Origin: Ophiura sarsii | Lineage: Eukaryota > Echinodermata > Ophiuroidea > Amphilepidida > Ophiuridae | Direction: 5' to 3' | Length of the DNA: 64,000 bases | Assembly (NCBI GenBank): GCA_035610835.1 | Contig: CM069449.1 | Coordinates: forward strand, 13,163,855 to 13,227,854 | Part shown: one piece after another, positions 1 through 10,850 of the stretch | Numbering within the stretch: the first letter of the stretch is position 1 | How the letters are laid out: each line of letters opens with the position of its first letter | The notes under the pieces: model-generated | What the model was told of the DNA's origin: nothing | Seen by the model: the letters and a program-made list of their open reading frames with translations, nothing else | The model's database searches: none | Program-made: the position numbers and the translations under genes

Positions 1-205
1 GACCCCATTGGAAATAAGCCTGCACATGTAGCTGGCTTTTATGGGCTATCCTGGCCTTGCAACTTTTGGTGTTGTGGTGTTTTTGCCGTTCCAGTTTGGG
101 ATGGCATTGTGATATGCGTTATTTTTGAATGTTATTATAATTTTATACTCGTGTGATTTGTTATTTGTATATGTTGTGATGCCAAATAAAAACTAAACTA
201 AACTA
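1..205 (+). mobile_element. 3' end of a non-LTR retrotransposon (truncated by the window edge)
   Basis: The stretch ends in an A-rich tail followed by repeats of actaa near 186-210, a typical 3' end of a CR1/L2/RTE-type non-LTR element. The text before it resembles the 3' UTR of such elements, but no reverse transcriptase is visible because the window begins here. The family assignment is a guess. Confidence 0.4.
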
Positions 206-496
206 AACTGAACCGTGTGGAACAGAAAAGAAATATCATACATTAACCTCAGTTTGGGCATGCAAAAGTCTCTCGCGCAGGTGTTGAGAAGTAAAGCCAA
301 GTACGATCGAAGGAAAAACATTTATTTTTTAATGAGAAAATGCAGTGTATTTACATTTAATGAATTATAATAAAATAATGAATGAAATTTGCCTCGGAAG
401 TTGGCGTTCACTGTTCAGACCGGGCGTTGAGATTGCGATGACGGTCAAAATTCGGAAGCTTTGCAATTAATTTACATGGTGAATCTAAAATAATAT

Positions 497-590
497 TTTT
501 TTGTAAAATAAAAAAAAATCCCGACCGACCGACCCTCTTTTTTGTCAGCATGTTACCGGAAACATACATTTATTTTTGTTAGGCCTAGGT
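497..590. mobile_element. Half of an AGGCCTA-type TIR element
   Basis: An A-rich run is followed by CCGACCGACCGACCCT, then GTTACCGGAAACAT and a T-rich stretch ending in AGGCCTA. This order (inner CCGACC block, middle block, outer AGGCCTA end) matches the ends of the elements at 10851, 18844 and 59063. A partial copy of the middle block recurs at 1144-1155, but the two do not face each other as a pair. Confidence 0.4.
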
Positions 591-599
591 AAAGATTAG

Positions 600-1690
600 C
601 TGCTTATCTTTGACTAACATTGAGGAGGGTGGGTTCAAGATGCACAATGACGCCTGCATGTAAATTGTTGTATGTAGAATAATCTCGCAGAAAATTATTC
701 ACTTACGACAATAGTTCCCAGAAAGGAGATAATTTTTTGCTGCCCTGCCCTCCCCACCGATCAATGTTGCGAAACCCTGTGCTGATGTTGGGCACACTGT
801 GGGATTCGACAATGATCAGGGGGAACACTTTACATTACACACACCTACACAGTGTTCAAACAATATTTTCTAACATTGTCTTGAGGTTTTTTAAATATGC
901 AGCATCATGTAACATATTATTTATCATAACTTACGAACCACTTGATCGATTTCACGAAATTTACTTAAATGTTTTTACATACATAATGTGTAAAATATTG
1001 TGATCAAATGGTTGCATTGACTATTACTTTAATAAGGGAACAGTCACTTTTATCAAGGTATTTAGCACTAAATTTAGTACTATTAAATGTATAAATGCCG
1101 TTTAATAAAGCGGCACGCATAAGGCACATGAAAGTCCATGTTATGTTTCCGGTAACCCGCCCGCGTTATAATTTTTTGCTTTTGCCCGCCATTGAGATTC
1201 GATATCCCCCCCCAAAGAAGGTCATTATTTTGTATATTGTATTCACATTAATGACAGCTATATTATGGAGATAGAAAAGCTTAACTATTGTTTTTACACA
1301 AGACATAACATTGTGTTTAGAAAACCAGTGATTGAGGTGAATAATTTGAAAACTATTCACCAACTAACATTTCATTAGAACAGTCCGATTTCATCAGAGT
1401 TGTGATCCACTACCGGAACCGCAGGAACTAGTGTTTCCAGAACAAGTGTTAAGGTGTTAACGAGGTTCCACTGTATTTATTTTTTTAAATAGGGATACAG
1501 CTCGTGGTAGCTAAATAAGTGAGACTGAGGATACACCCAAATTTCAATGAATCGTAACTCGGAAACGACTTGGATTTGGAATTCAATTTTGGTGTATGTT
1601 CTGAATTATCTATATAATGTCGGGAATTATCTGAGACACCCAGCAAACCCATGGACTTGACATGGAATGATCCTAAAGTGTACAAATAGA
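600..1690. other. No gene recognised
   Basis: The sequence is AT-rich. The small open frames here have no recognisable domain and no splice context. The stretch near 1530-1690 resembles part of the TGGGTCATTCC-type element (compare 59536-60611), as short words about cgacttggatttggaatt and tgacatggaatga are shared. Confidence 0.4.
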
Positions 1691-1693
1691 GTA

Positions 1694-2438
1694 CCGTATT
1701 ATCCCTATTAAGCGCCCAGGGCGGTTAGCAAAGTCATTTTGGGTGGGCGCTTATTATATTACCTTTTTTTAAACTCATTTATCGTTGAGACTGTCGAATT
1801 CTGCAAGGTTGCGAAGACATTTTTTCGGTAAACATACCAATAATGTTTTAGCTCATAGAAAGAAAAAAAGTATGATTTTTCAATCACATTCCATGAATAG
1901 TTGTGAAAGACAAATCGCTAACGATTTGTTACAATTTTGTTCAAAAACTGCGTAAGAAAAAATCAAAAACCCTATCAATATTTATCTGGTTTTCATGTGG
2001 GCGGCCATCTTTGCTTTTCATTTGTGGTGAAAATTCCTCACTGCGCATGTCGCAGTAATTTTTGGTGGTGCCCGTTTCTGAACAAATAAATGGCACAATG
2101 AATGACTATGATACACGGAACTGTTGCACTAGTGGAATTACCACGTGCGATTAAAACGGAAAATTAACACTCGCCGGTCGCTGTACAGGCAGTGGTATCA
2201 GCGCTTCTGTACGCGTATCAGTAGCCTAGTGCCTAGTGGGATCGGGGAGAGATGGCGGCGATCTAATCATGGCTTTTACTGGTACTACTTTAGTGAAGGA
2301 CGCCGTGAAGAATGTTGTTGTACAGTGCTACGGTAATTAAAAAGGTGGGCGCTTATAAGAGATTGTTTGTTGTTAGTCATTGTGAAAAACAGGGGTGGGC
2401 GCTTATAAGGTCCTGGGCGCTTAATAGGGATAATACGG
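1694..2438. mobile_element. TIR DNA transposon (MITE), CCGTATTATCCC family, copy 1
   Basis: Terminal inverted repeats start CCGTATTATCCCTATTAAGC and end in the complement GATAATACGG, with a TA on each outer side. The motif GGTGGGCGCTTAT recurs just inside both ends. No transposase frame is visible. TA targets fit the Tc1/mariner/pogo group. A shorter copy lies at 38164-38636. Confidence 0.8.
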
Positions 2439-2630
2439 TACATGTGATCTATGTTCTGTACAATCATATACATTTATACTGCAGTAGAGGTTTAAATTGA
2501 TTTACAAATTAGTGTTATGTGTCTGAGGTTACACAAAATGTTAACACATTTGCAACAAATTCAATTTCAAATGGAAATAGAGGTACATCTTGATCCGTTT
2601 CACAAATTCTACAAATGCTTTAACATCGAT

Positions 2631-2708
2631 TATTTAAAAGACTCAAATTCTCAAAATTCATTACTACTATATTTAAAAGACTCAAATTCTCAAAATTCAT
2701 TACTACTA
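2631..2708. repeat. Two tandem copies of a 39-bp unit
   Basis: The unit beginning tatttaaaagactcaaattc occurs twice in immediate succession. Because 39 is a multiple of three, it makes an open frame with a repeated 13-residue block; there is no other sign of coding. Confidence 0.85.
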
Positions 2709-2867
2709 TACTATACAAGAAATTTATACACAAATACACAAATATGTCAAACATTATTATTACTGATAAGGCGACGAAAAATAAATCCTGTTCTATGGCA
2801 AACCGATCTCTCAGGATGGAATAAAATGGGTCTTTCAGGCCTGCCTGTAGAACATTGGGGTTTTTTT

Positions 2868-2891
2868 GGGGGGGGGGGGGGGGGGGGGGGG
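2868..2891. repeat. Long G homopolymer
   Basis: About 24 consecutive G bases follow a T run. It is one of several long G or C tracts in the window, and exact lengths in such tracts are often unreliable in assemblies. Confidence 0.9.
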
Positions 2892-2899
2892 AGTTTGTC

Positions 2900-3718
2900 G
2901 CCTTAATTAGGTGACAAATAAAAGAAACCCTGTTCTATGCACTAAATGACTCAATTGTTTTTAGAAATTGATAAAAGTGCCAATGAATACCGACCCATTT
3001 TTTTAATTATCGTCCAGCAAAAAGGTTTAGATTTTATGAATTTCTATGGACATTATGAAGGGTGTTTTTTTAAAACACCCTGACTGATCTAGGCTGAGAG
3101 GTCCATTTGCATGTAGAACAGGATTCCATTTTTGGTCACCTTACTGTATCAACTAAACAACAGGGCGGGCATATCAAAAACGGTAATTCTTTTTTAGAGG
3201 AATTTGTATTTATTACAAATTTATCTTTAAAATGAGATATTGATGAGGTTGATATGACAAGGGGTTATGAAAATACAACCATTTTTTCAAATCAACACTA
3301 CGAAAATCTTGTATTTCCCTATGCCAATACATTGTGCGCCACCGCCTGAGCCACCACCCTACTTTTTCAGATTTAAACTGCTGTCACTCTGTTATTTAAA
3401 TTCCTATTTCAATGAGATTTCACACTGTTATAGACCCATCTCTCAGCTTTAAAATGATGCATCAACCAATTCAATAGGCCAAAGGGTTGTGATGCTATAA
3501 GATTTTAATGACGAATCCATTCCTAAAAATGTAACACCGCCAACCTTTTAGCATGCCCACCTTATGACATGCGACCGACCCTACGTCTCTCATGAATTCA
3601 TCACACGTCCGAATGTATAAAATATTCGATACAAGTCTCTCATGAGTTCTATGAAATTATCTGTACAGAATTTGTCAGTGCAGTTGCATTTAAATTTCTC
3701 AATTTCGATAATTTCTAT
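2900..3718. other. No gene recognised
   Basis: I see only AT-rich sequence and a loose CGACCGACCCTACG word near 3570 resembling the inner block of the AGGCCTA-type elements. Confidence 0.4.
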
Positions 3719-3720
3719 GT

Positions 3721-5446
3721 GTGTCATTCCGTGTCAAATCAACCAAAATTATGAAAATTGGTACGGCCACCTCTCAGATTTGGCTGAAATTCATTTCTAA
3801 TATACATCTATAGGTATAATGAACACATGCAAAATATAAAATTCCAAATCCAAGTCGTTTCGGAATTATGGCCCTTCAAAGTTGGGAGGTTACCGCCCCT
3901 TCAAGTGACGCGATTCGCGTCATTGAATATTTTGTGTTTATAATTATCTATTAGAGGACCTTTGGAATAAGATGCAAAGCTGGAAATTAGTACTTAGGGT
4001 GACTGTAACCCAAATAACCCAGATATGGCCTCAAAACAAGTGTATCTTATCCCCCTTCCTCTCAACAGCCAGCTCAAAACACCAATTTAGTCCATCGAAC
4101 AAATTAATTTCCATTTTAAGACCCCCACAATCATGGTTGATAGTCACAAACCCACAGGCAATGATAGAGCCCTGACTCATTTAATAAATAGTTGGCAATC
4201 GTCTAAAATTGGCTCCAGACAGAAAATATCGAAAAAACACAGACATTCTCCGTGACCTTTGACCTTGGTAACATTTAATCTCCAACTTTATACTCACACC
4301 AAATGTTAATACATGTCTAACCTTTCATATGAATCAATAAGTGTTTTGGAGACTCTTCTCCTTCATGGTCAGGCAACTCTTTCAAATTTTCTATATTTAT
4401 TAAATGAGTCAGGGCTCTATCATTGCTTGTGGGTAACAACATGTGACTGTACAATACAAATATGCAATATGAAGCTTTTTTGTGACTATATCAACCATGA
4501 TTGTGGGGGTCTTAAAATGGAAATTAATTTGTTCAACGGACTAAATTGGTGTTTTGAGCTGGCTGTTGAGAGGAAGGGGGATAAGATACACTTGTAATAG
4601 ACAATTATAAACACAAAATATTCAATGACGCGAATCCCGTCACTTGAAGGGGCGGTAACCACCCAACTTTGAAGGGACATTTTCTGAAACGACTTGGATT
4701 TGGAATTTTATATTTTGCATGTGTTCATTATACCTATATAGATGTAAACTGCTCACAAAAAGTTAGGAAACTTTTTTTAATCAAGTATATTTTTATTATA
4801 TATTACCCTCTTTGTATCTGTTATATCAATGGAAAGCTGAAGTGTTCCTCTTTAAAGTTATACCTAAGCACATTTGCAATGATTACATGTTGCTGAACTT
4901 GGCCACATGAATGAGAATGAGGCAAAGTCACAAATCAAATGTGCCAAAATTACCGTTATCTGTGCTAATCAGTCAATAGGCAATAATCAAACCGGTCATG
5001 CTTGAGAACCATGAATGGTTTACACAAAGATTTGCACCAGTGAGCACAACACATGCAAGTTAACCCTCATCTCTTTAGAAAACCTTTATTTGGGTATTTG
5101 CAAGACTGGGTTAACGATGACTCCAGGTGGAAGGTCATGAAGGTAAGTGATGAAAGGTTTAGGCCTACAACTTGTACATTTTTCTAAAACACGGTAAACG
5201 TTTTGCAGTTTCAATATGCCGCGTTTATCACATTTGATTTGTGACTTTGCCTCATTCTCATTCATGTGGCCAAGTCCAGCAACATGTCATCATTGCACAT
5301 TTGGTATCATTTTAAAGAATAACACTTCAGCTTTCCATTGATATGCAACATAATACAAGAGGGTAATAAAATAATAAAATATACTTGATTAAAAAAAGTT
5401 TCCTAACTTTGTGTGAGCAGTTTATATTAGAAATGAATGACCCATG
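3721..5446. mobile_element. TGGGTCATTCC-type TIR element, interrupted and partly deleted
   Basis: The left end (GTCATTCCGTGTCAAATCAA) and long inner arms match the complete copy at 59536-60611. The right arm returns at 4620-4744 and is cut by the element at 4747-5422. It resumes at 5425 with the words that follow directly in the complete copy, then has a short internal deletion before its last bases, AATGACCCA. The element ends about 14 bases from the stop codon of the host gene. Confidence 0.75.
4747..5422. mobile_element. AACTGCTCAC-type TIR element nested in another element
   Basis: Ends are AACTGCTCACAAAAAGTTAG and its complement, TTTGTGTGAGCAGTT, each with a flanking TA. The intact host element at 60530-60545 reads gatgtatattag where this one reads gatgTA-element-TAtattag, so the TA target duplication is confirmed by an empty site. 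No transposase frame is seen. A longer copy, in the opposite orientation, is at 41091-42634. Confidence 0.88.
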
Positions 5447-5459
5447 TGTTATTGGTACT

Positions 5460-5852
5460 TCACTTGCTTTTTTGAGATTTCCTTTCATTAGCCTTGCGTC
5501 TTTTAGAAAGACTATAGATCTGAATGTGTAACACACGATACATGTCTTTCATGAGTTCTATGAGATTATCTGTATGGAATTTTTCCTCCCAATTCACCAA
5601 TGTAAATGTTTTTCTTGATGTTTGTAGTTCTTTTATTGGCAATATATCTCGTACCTGTATATGAAAGACCTCCCCTTGTAATGGGTTCAACACTATGCCG
5701 TACGTTCTGTTTCTTTTCGTCAGACCAATCAATGCCTGTTCCCAGGCCTGATTTGCGGATGCATCCCAGGCCTGATTTGGCGTGTCACGAGCTTCTGCAT
5801 GAGACTTTACCTCTCCAGTTACGAGAATCTCCGTTAACGAATTATTCGTAAC
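5460..5852 (-). CDS. Terminal exon of a PD-(D/E)XK nuclease-fold-like gene (130 codons plus stop)
   Basis: A pyrimidine-rich acceptor ending in TTGCAG precedes position 5852, and the frame stays open to a TGA at 5460-5462. Near the start, residues about 10-17 read LVTGEVKS: a hydrophobic strand followed by E-x-K, the third motif of PD-(D/E)XK nucleases. The preceding exon ends RVPDFQ in phase 0, giving PD, then 16 residues to the Glu, a usual spacing. Downstream is NQAWEQAL, which fits the helix that often follows the ExK strand. The strand-like segment YGIVLNPLQGEVFHIQV comes next, and a basic tail (SKRRKANERKSQKSK) ends the protein. A 15-base duplication inside the exon repeats NQAW. The fold is inferred from motifs; the cellular role is unknown. 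The 3' UTR must run into transposon sequence. Confidence 0.72.
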   Translation of the reverse strand, partial: VTNNSLTEILVTGEVKSHAEARDTPNQAWDASANQAWEQALIGLTKRNRTYGIVLNPLQGEVFHIQVRDILPIKELQTSRKTFTLVNWEEKFHTDNLIELMKDMYRVLHIQIYSLSKRRKANERKSQKSK

Positions 5853-5999
5853 CTGCAAAGAGAAAATGTTTCATCAGTTATTCATTTAGCAGTGTTGTGA
5901 GCTGGTAAATGTAACCAGTATAAATTACATAGTAATTTACTGTGAATGTACAACCATAATATTTGCCATAGTAAAATTGAAAGATTCTTAAATACATGT

Positions 6000-6180
6000 A
6001 TCCAATGACTTTGAAAATTTAATCAGCAAAAGAACACACCACCCTTCCTTCCACTAAATCCCATCGAGATAGGCCTTTCGGATCTCCAGATATCTGGATC
6101 ACAAGGTGTACGGACGGACAGACAGATAGACAAAAAAGTGGCCACTAAGTCTCTTTCTGTTAGAGTCAAAGGTCAGGAAA
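6000..6180. repeat. Single dispersed unit related to the 15-kb tandem array
   Basis: The words gaaaatttaatcagcaaaag, cccatcgagataggcctt and ctaagtctctttctg match one unit and the closing part of the array at 14935-15990. This suggests the array arose inside a dispersed repeat. It lies in the last intron of the host gene. Confidence 0.6.
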
Positions 6181-7585
6181 AGGTCACTAGGGGTCAAAAT
6201 ATAAATTTTCACTCCATTCACTTAAAATGCAGAGGGTGATTTAAGCAAGCCCCAAAATTCAATTCGCTTGTTCAAATGACGTCATCAACCGGATTCAGCG
6301 TTCAAAACGCTTTTTTACGTGTGTATTTACCCCCACACAGAGCTACCGTAAAAGACAAAAAGTTGCGTATTTCAAATGCTTCAATCTCTGTGAAAATTCA
6401 ACCGATAAGGATTTTTTAAAGCTGATCTCCAAAGCTAGTGATTCACTGTACCTCTTCTTTATGCTCCTTTATTCACTATCGACTAATGTTTTACTATGGA
6501 AAAAGGCCTGGTTCCTAACTTCCTAGCTAGAAAAAGCTGAAGACAGTCGAAACAACCGAGCGTAAAATATCGATAAAGAAGAGGTCAAGTTATGCGGTAC
6601 ATGAGCGCTGTGTTTGTATACACTTGTTGTGCACTGTCAGTAGTTGACTTCAATAACTGTGCTGTCGAGTCGTGCTTGCAGAGTTAGAAAACCCAAGTTT
6701 CATCGGGATAACACTCTTTTTTTCACTGAATTTATAGACAGCATATCGCTAACATTTGCTTTAGCCTTTTGTGATTTGGATTATATTTGTCTCTGATTTG
6801 GAGCCATCACGTTCTGCTTGCAGAGAGTAGAAAGCTGATCGAGAAAAAAATTCTTTGCATTCAACATCAACATTTTGAACTTTGGAAAGTCGAGAAAGAG
6901 ATTCGTTTGTGTTTGACATTTGCGTCTTGTGGTCCAGGATGATTTAGTTTTCTATGATTGGAGCTGGATGGTACATTTCAGAGCATATTCTTGGTATAAG
7001 TGCACCAATTTATGAATTATTGAATTTCTAATTTAGTTAGGTATTTTCACTCCCAACTAACTGGCCAAAAAGAGCAAGTAAGATTTTTAATATCAGAAAC
7101 AGATTATGTGGTCATAGTAGTGCAATGATTTGACTTTTATCAACTTAAACCATCTCCATGTCACGAAATTACAATTGTTTCCATTCAATTATATAATCAA
7201 CATTCACTAGTATTTCACAGTTGATGTATAGAACTGTAGGCGTAAGGCTTAAGTTAAGCTACGTATGACCAAATAATCAGGCATCTATTTGGAGAAAAAA
7301 TGACGTAGAGAATCGGCACCACTAATCACTATTAGTATTACATTCATGCACTAAAACTTGAATGATCATGATGTGGAAAATCAAACAAAAAAGTGCAGAT
7401 CGTCACTATACTACTAATTCATGAATTACTATAGTCAGATTAAAAAATTGCACAAACACATTAAGTCAGCGTATTGCGTGTACACATTGCATGAAGCGCA
7501 CACAACCTGAAATGTGATGTCATCCATTGTCACTGTCAGACGCTATCATTTTTGTGCTGCATGCGTGTTGTTCTTAAACATCTGC
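6181..7585. other. Intronic sequence with no recognised feature
   Basis: This stretch lies between the last two exons of the host gene. I see no long open frame, no paired inverted repeat and no tandem array. Confidence 0.4.
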
Positions 7586-7845
7586 CATGTTCCAACCAAC
7601 CCCATGCATGGGGTTAGTTGAAACAGCTGATATATTTCCCGTAATAAAAACGAAAAATGAAATAATTTTTTCAAAGTGGATTATTTTAATAAACATAAAC
7701 AAGTCTTAGAATGTTATATGCTGTATTTGTAACACACATATGTATGCTTGAACTGATATAGTTATTGAATCCTGAATCAATTTTAATTGCGTTATAGAGT
7801 CATTTTTCTGAAAAATGTTCCAACCAACCCCACTCTCCCCTACAT
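7585..7845. mobile_element. Fragment of the mariner-like GGGGAG...GTTGGAAC family
   Basis: The stretch has AACCAACCCCACTCTCCCCTA at its right side, which closely matches the terminal repeat of the element at 24046-25013. A second internal GTTCCAACCAACCCC word lies near 7590. The left terminus is missing. Confidence 0.5.
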
Positions 7846-8119
7846 TGCATGCATGACGCAAATTTGATGGGCCCCTAAAAAGCTCTTGGGATCCAAAATG
7901 TCCCCTTTTCGGTATAAAGGGTGGGGGTTGAACATTCCCAAATAAAAAGGGTGGCTCTGTAAAAAGGGTGGGGGTAAAATAAAAAGGGTGGGGGTCTGAC
8001 CCCTGTCCGGACAGTGATATCTTTACTATTGCCAGAACATTTACCCTCTTTGTTAGAAATTGAAGTAGGCACAATTGATTTTTTGTTAGGTACAATTTTC
8101 TTAATTGTTTTCCATAATT

Positions 8120-8675
8120 TTTTACTATCATGCATATTACTTAAATGGTTACCACTTGATATCAGACAAATATACAGTAATATTTTGTCATATAAAATCA
8201 TCAATAACACCGCACCCTCATATTTGAAAGATCTACTTTTGTACAATGATATTAATAATTACAATTTACGTAGAAGTAAGTATAATGTTATTATACCTAA
8301 ACCTAAAACCAATTATAAAAAACGCAGTTTTTCATATAGAGGTGCTATTGAATGGAACAAACTTGACCAAAATATTCAAATTTCCCATAATCTTAGTATA
8401 TTTATTAGCCGCCTTAAGCGAATGAGTCGGTTGTAACTTGTAATGATTCATCTAATGATATGTTCAAAACTTTTTTGTAACTTTGTTTCATTAATCTGTA
8501 TGAGATTAAATGAATATTATTTCATCATGTAATTTTAACTTACTTGTAGGTATTAATTGTGTACATGTAATATGTTAAATTGACTTTGTCACAGCCTCAG
8601 TGAAAAACAGCTGTTTTATGTTGACCTGTGTATCGTGAATAAATAAAGATTATGTATGTATGTATGTATGTTATC
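8120..8675 (+). pseudogene. 5'-truncated non-LTR retrotransposon 3' end
   Basis: The frame ending at 8436 encodes a segment with WLPLDIRQIYSN, NNTAPSYLKDLL, KRSFSYRGAIEWNKL and a final basic stretch. These are typical of the C-terminal domain after the reverse transcriptase in CR1/L2/Jockey-like elements (the pattern APSYL...R.FSY.GA..WN.L). A 3' UTR follows, with AATAAATAAAG and then a (tatg)n microsatellite tail at about 8651-8670. There is no reverse transcriptase core upstream, so this is a dead 5'-truncated copy inside the last intron of the host gene. It differs clearly in sequence from the CR1-like copy at 23.4-28.9 kb, so it is a different family. Confidence 0.75.
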
Positions 8676-8715
8676 AAAGTTGTAGCAGGGTAATGTTGTT
8701 AGTATTCCGAATTTA

Positions 8716-9480
8716 AACGAGAGCATCAATGATGCAGAAGCTCACTACAGCTGAGAATTTGGGAAAATTCATAACTCATATCACATGTCTATATGAAGAG
8801 CTTTGTTGCAAAAGGGCTATGGTGCATTTTTTTTCAAAAATGAGTTTGATATAGAAATGTATAGGGAAAAATCTATGTTTCAAGGAAACAAAGTCATTTT
8901 TTTTCAAAAAGACATTTTTCAAAAAGTCATTTTTTTTCTCATTGTAAACAGCCATTGAAATTGTTGTTTTGTTGCAAAAGGGCCTGTGTCCAGAATTAAA
9001 TCGGGATACAGGCCCTTTTGCAACAAAACAACAACTTCAATGGCTGTTTACAATGAGATGTAGGTCTTTTTGAAGAAAAAAAATGACTTTATTTCCTTGA
9101 AACATGATTGTGACCTATACATTTCTGTATCAAACTTATTTTTTTTAAATGATTAAAATAAATGATTTTTTGTGTGTGTGGTATTTTTTCTCTATATGTA
9201 CAAACAGATGGAGTTTTGTTGCAAAAGGGCCTAGGCCTACATCCAAATTTTCAAAAAATGTAAACATGATTTTTGTTGTTGTTGAAAACTAGCACATTTG
9301 GAATGTATTTCAATTTAAATTAGTATGTAGTGTAACTCTTTCATAATCCATTCAGTTTTTCAATTGCTCAACTTGAATATTTAGAAACAGTTTTTTTTAA
9401 CTTTTTCTCAATAAGAGCCAAAGTGGATGCAGGCCCTTTTGCAAAAAACCTCTTCATATTGTAAACCACTATAATCTGTC
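8716..9480. repeat. Hairpin-centred repeat with GCAAAAGGGCC words
   Basis: A near-perfect palindrome of about 75 bp per arm is centred near 8998 (ATTGTAAACAGCCATTGAA... and its complement). The word TTGCAAAAGGGC or its complement appears at about 8807, 8972, 9012, 9219 and 9430. A 28-bp word acgagagcatcaatgatgca near 8716 recurs at 46460. No coding is seen. Confidence 0.7.
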
Positions 9481-9542
9481 CAGCATATAACAAATGATGC
9501 AAAGCTCGAATCCATATTATACCTTACATGAAACCAGAATTA

Positions 9543-10063
9543 TCTATATTATAATACGCTACTCTCTGTCTGTTTGTTTGTCTGTATGTGCGCGCTTTTT
9601 CGTCGCCTTCCCGGGGTCGGGCGGCGTTCAAACTCGGTGGGTGGGTGCAGCTCGGTCCCCGCAAGAGCAAGTTTCCATTCGCTAGAGCGTACGAGGTCAA
9701 AGGTCATCTAGGGGTCAACTTTTTGAAGTTGGTCGGATCGTGCTTAAACTCGTTGATCACAATGCTCGATGCAAGGCGAGCGTGGCCAAAATAAAACGTG
9801 TTAGCGTTTGTCGGGTATTCCGGGGTCAAAGGTCGTCTAGGGGTCGATTTTCAAAGTTTGTCTGATCGGGCTTAAACTCGGTGACGGGAAGCCCGAATAC
9901 GAGTCGAGCGTGGAAAAAATAAAACGGCTTTGCTTTTCGTGGGTCGTCCGGGGTCAAAGGTCGTCTAAGGGTCGAATTTTCAAAGTTTGTCCGATTGGGC
10001 TTTATGCATGCCTTCTACAAACCACCAAACCCGAGAACTGACAAACCCTGGGTGACCGCCTAG
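9543..10063 (+). mobile_element. Putative non-autonomous Helitron
   Basis: It starts TCTATATTATAATACG after an A and ends CCGCCTAG before a T, the target and termini expected for Helitrons (5' TC, 3' CTRR, insertion between A and T). Inside are three imperfect tandem units containing ggggtcaaaggtcgtctag (near 9690, 9823 and 9955). The usual hairpin just before the 3' end is weak, so the class is probable, not certain. Confidence 0.55.
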
Positions 10064-10069
10064 TATATA

Positions 10070-10850
10070 TATTATTATGCATTCACCGTTCACCGTGTAA
10101 GCACATTTGCCCTTCTATATGCTTCGGTTGAGATTTCATAAGATCAAGAAATAGTCTCTTTCTGGTATTAAAACAAAATATTGCCAAACATCTTGGATAT
10201 TAAATGATGCGACCTAATGGTAGATGATTGTTCTCTTTTGTAATGTGTGAAGGTTCAATAAATAATATGTACAGAGATGAATAACTTGGGTACATAACAA
10301 TGGCAAAATACAACACCTATTTTATGAAAATATGCATCATTTAATGAAAATAATAATATTTACAGGTCACCAAACTCCCATGGCCCCTGGATCTTAGGCC
10401 AAGTAAAAATAAAACTAGTTTCTCGTGCTAACTTTGTGATAAAAAGAAGATGAGGTTATTTTTTTTCTTCTTCCCAAAATGGCAAATGCCCCTTTTTCCA
10501 AAACTGGTTTCGCTTTTTCCAACATGGTGGAAATGTTTTTGCTTCAAAATGGCCGCCACTTTTCTAAGACTAGCTTTATAACCTTAAAATGGGTACATAC
10601 TGGAAACTGCTCGCGATATTTCACATGTTTATTTTAATATAACACAAGGATTTATTCTTTATTTTTTCTCTTTCAGGACTACAAAGCTAAATAAGAACAG
10701 ATGTGTATTCTAGATTTACAAAATATCAGTGTGATCTCAGGAATATCTTGATAAATAAATCAGTTCCAGCCAAAAACGACAAACAAATGTTCCGAAGACC
10801 ACACTGGTATTTTAAAACACCTACCCACGGTTTATTTATATCATCTGATG
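10070..10850. other. No gene recognised
   Basis: This is intronic sequence without a clear coding or repeat signature, apart from short words about aaaatggc shared with other repeats. Confidence 0.4.

Noticed and set aside
5606..5851. Plus-strand open frame over the last host exon
   Set aside because: It is antisense to the exon, which has a splice acceptor, phase agreement and motifs on the minus strand.
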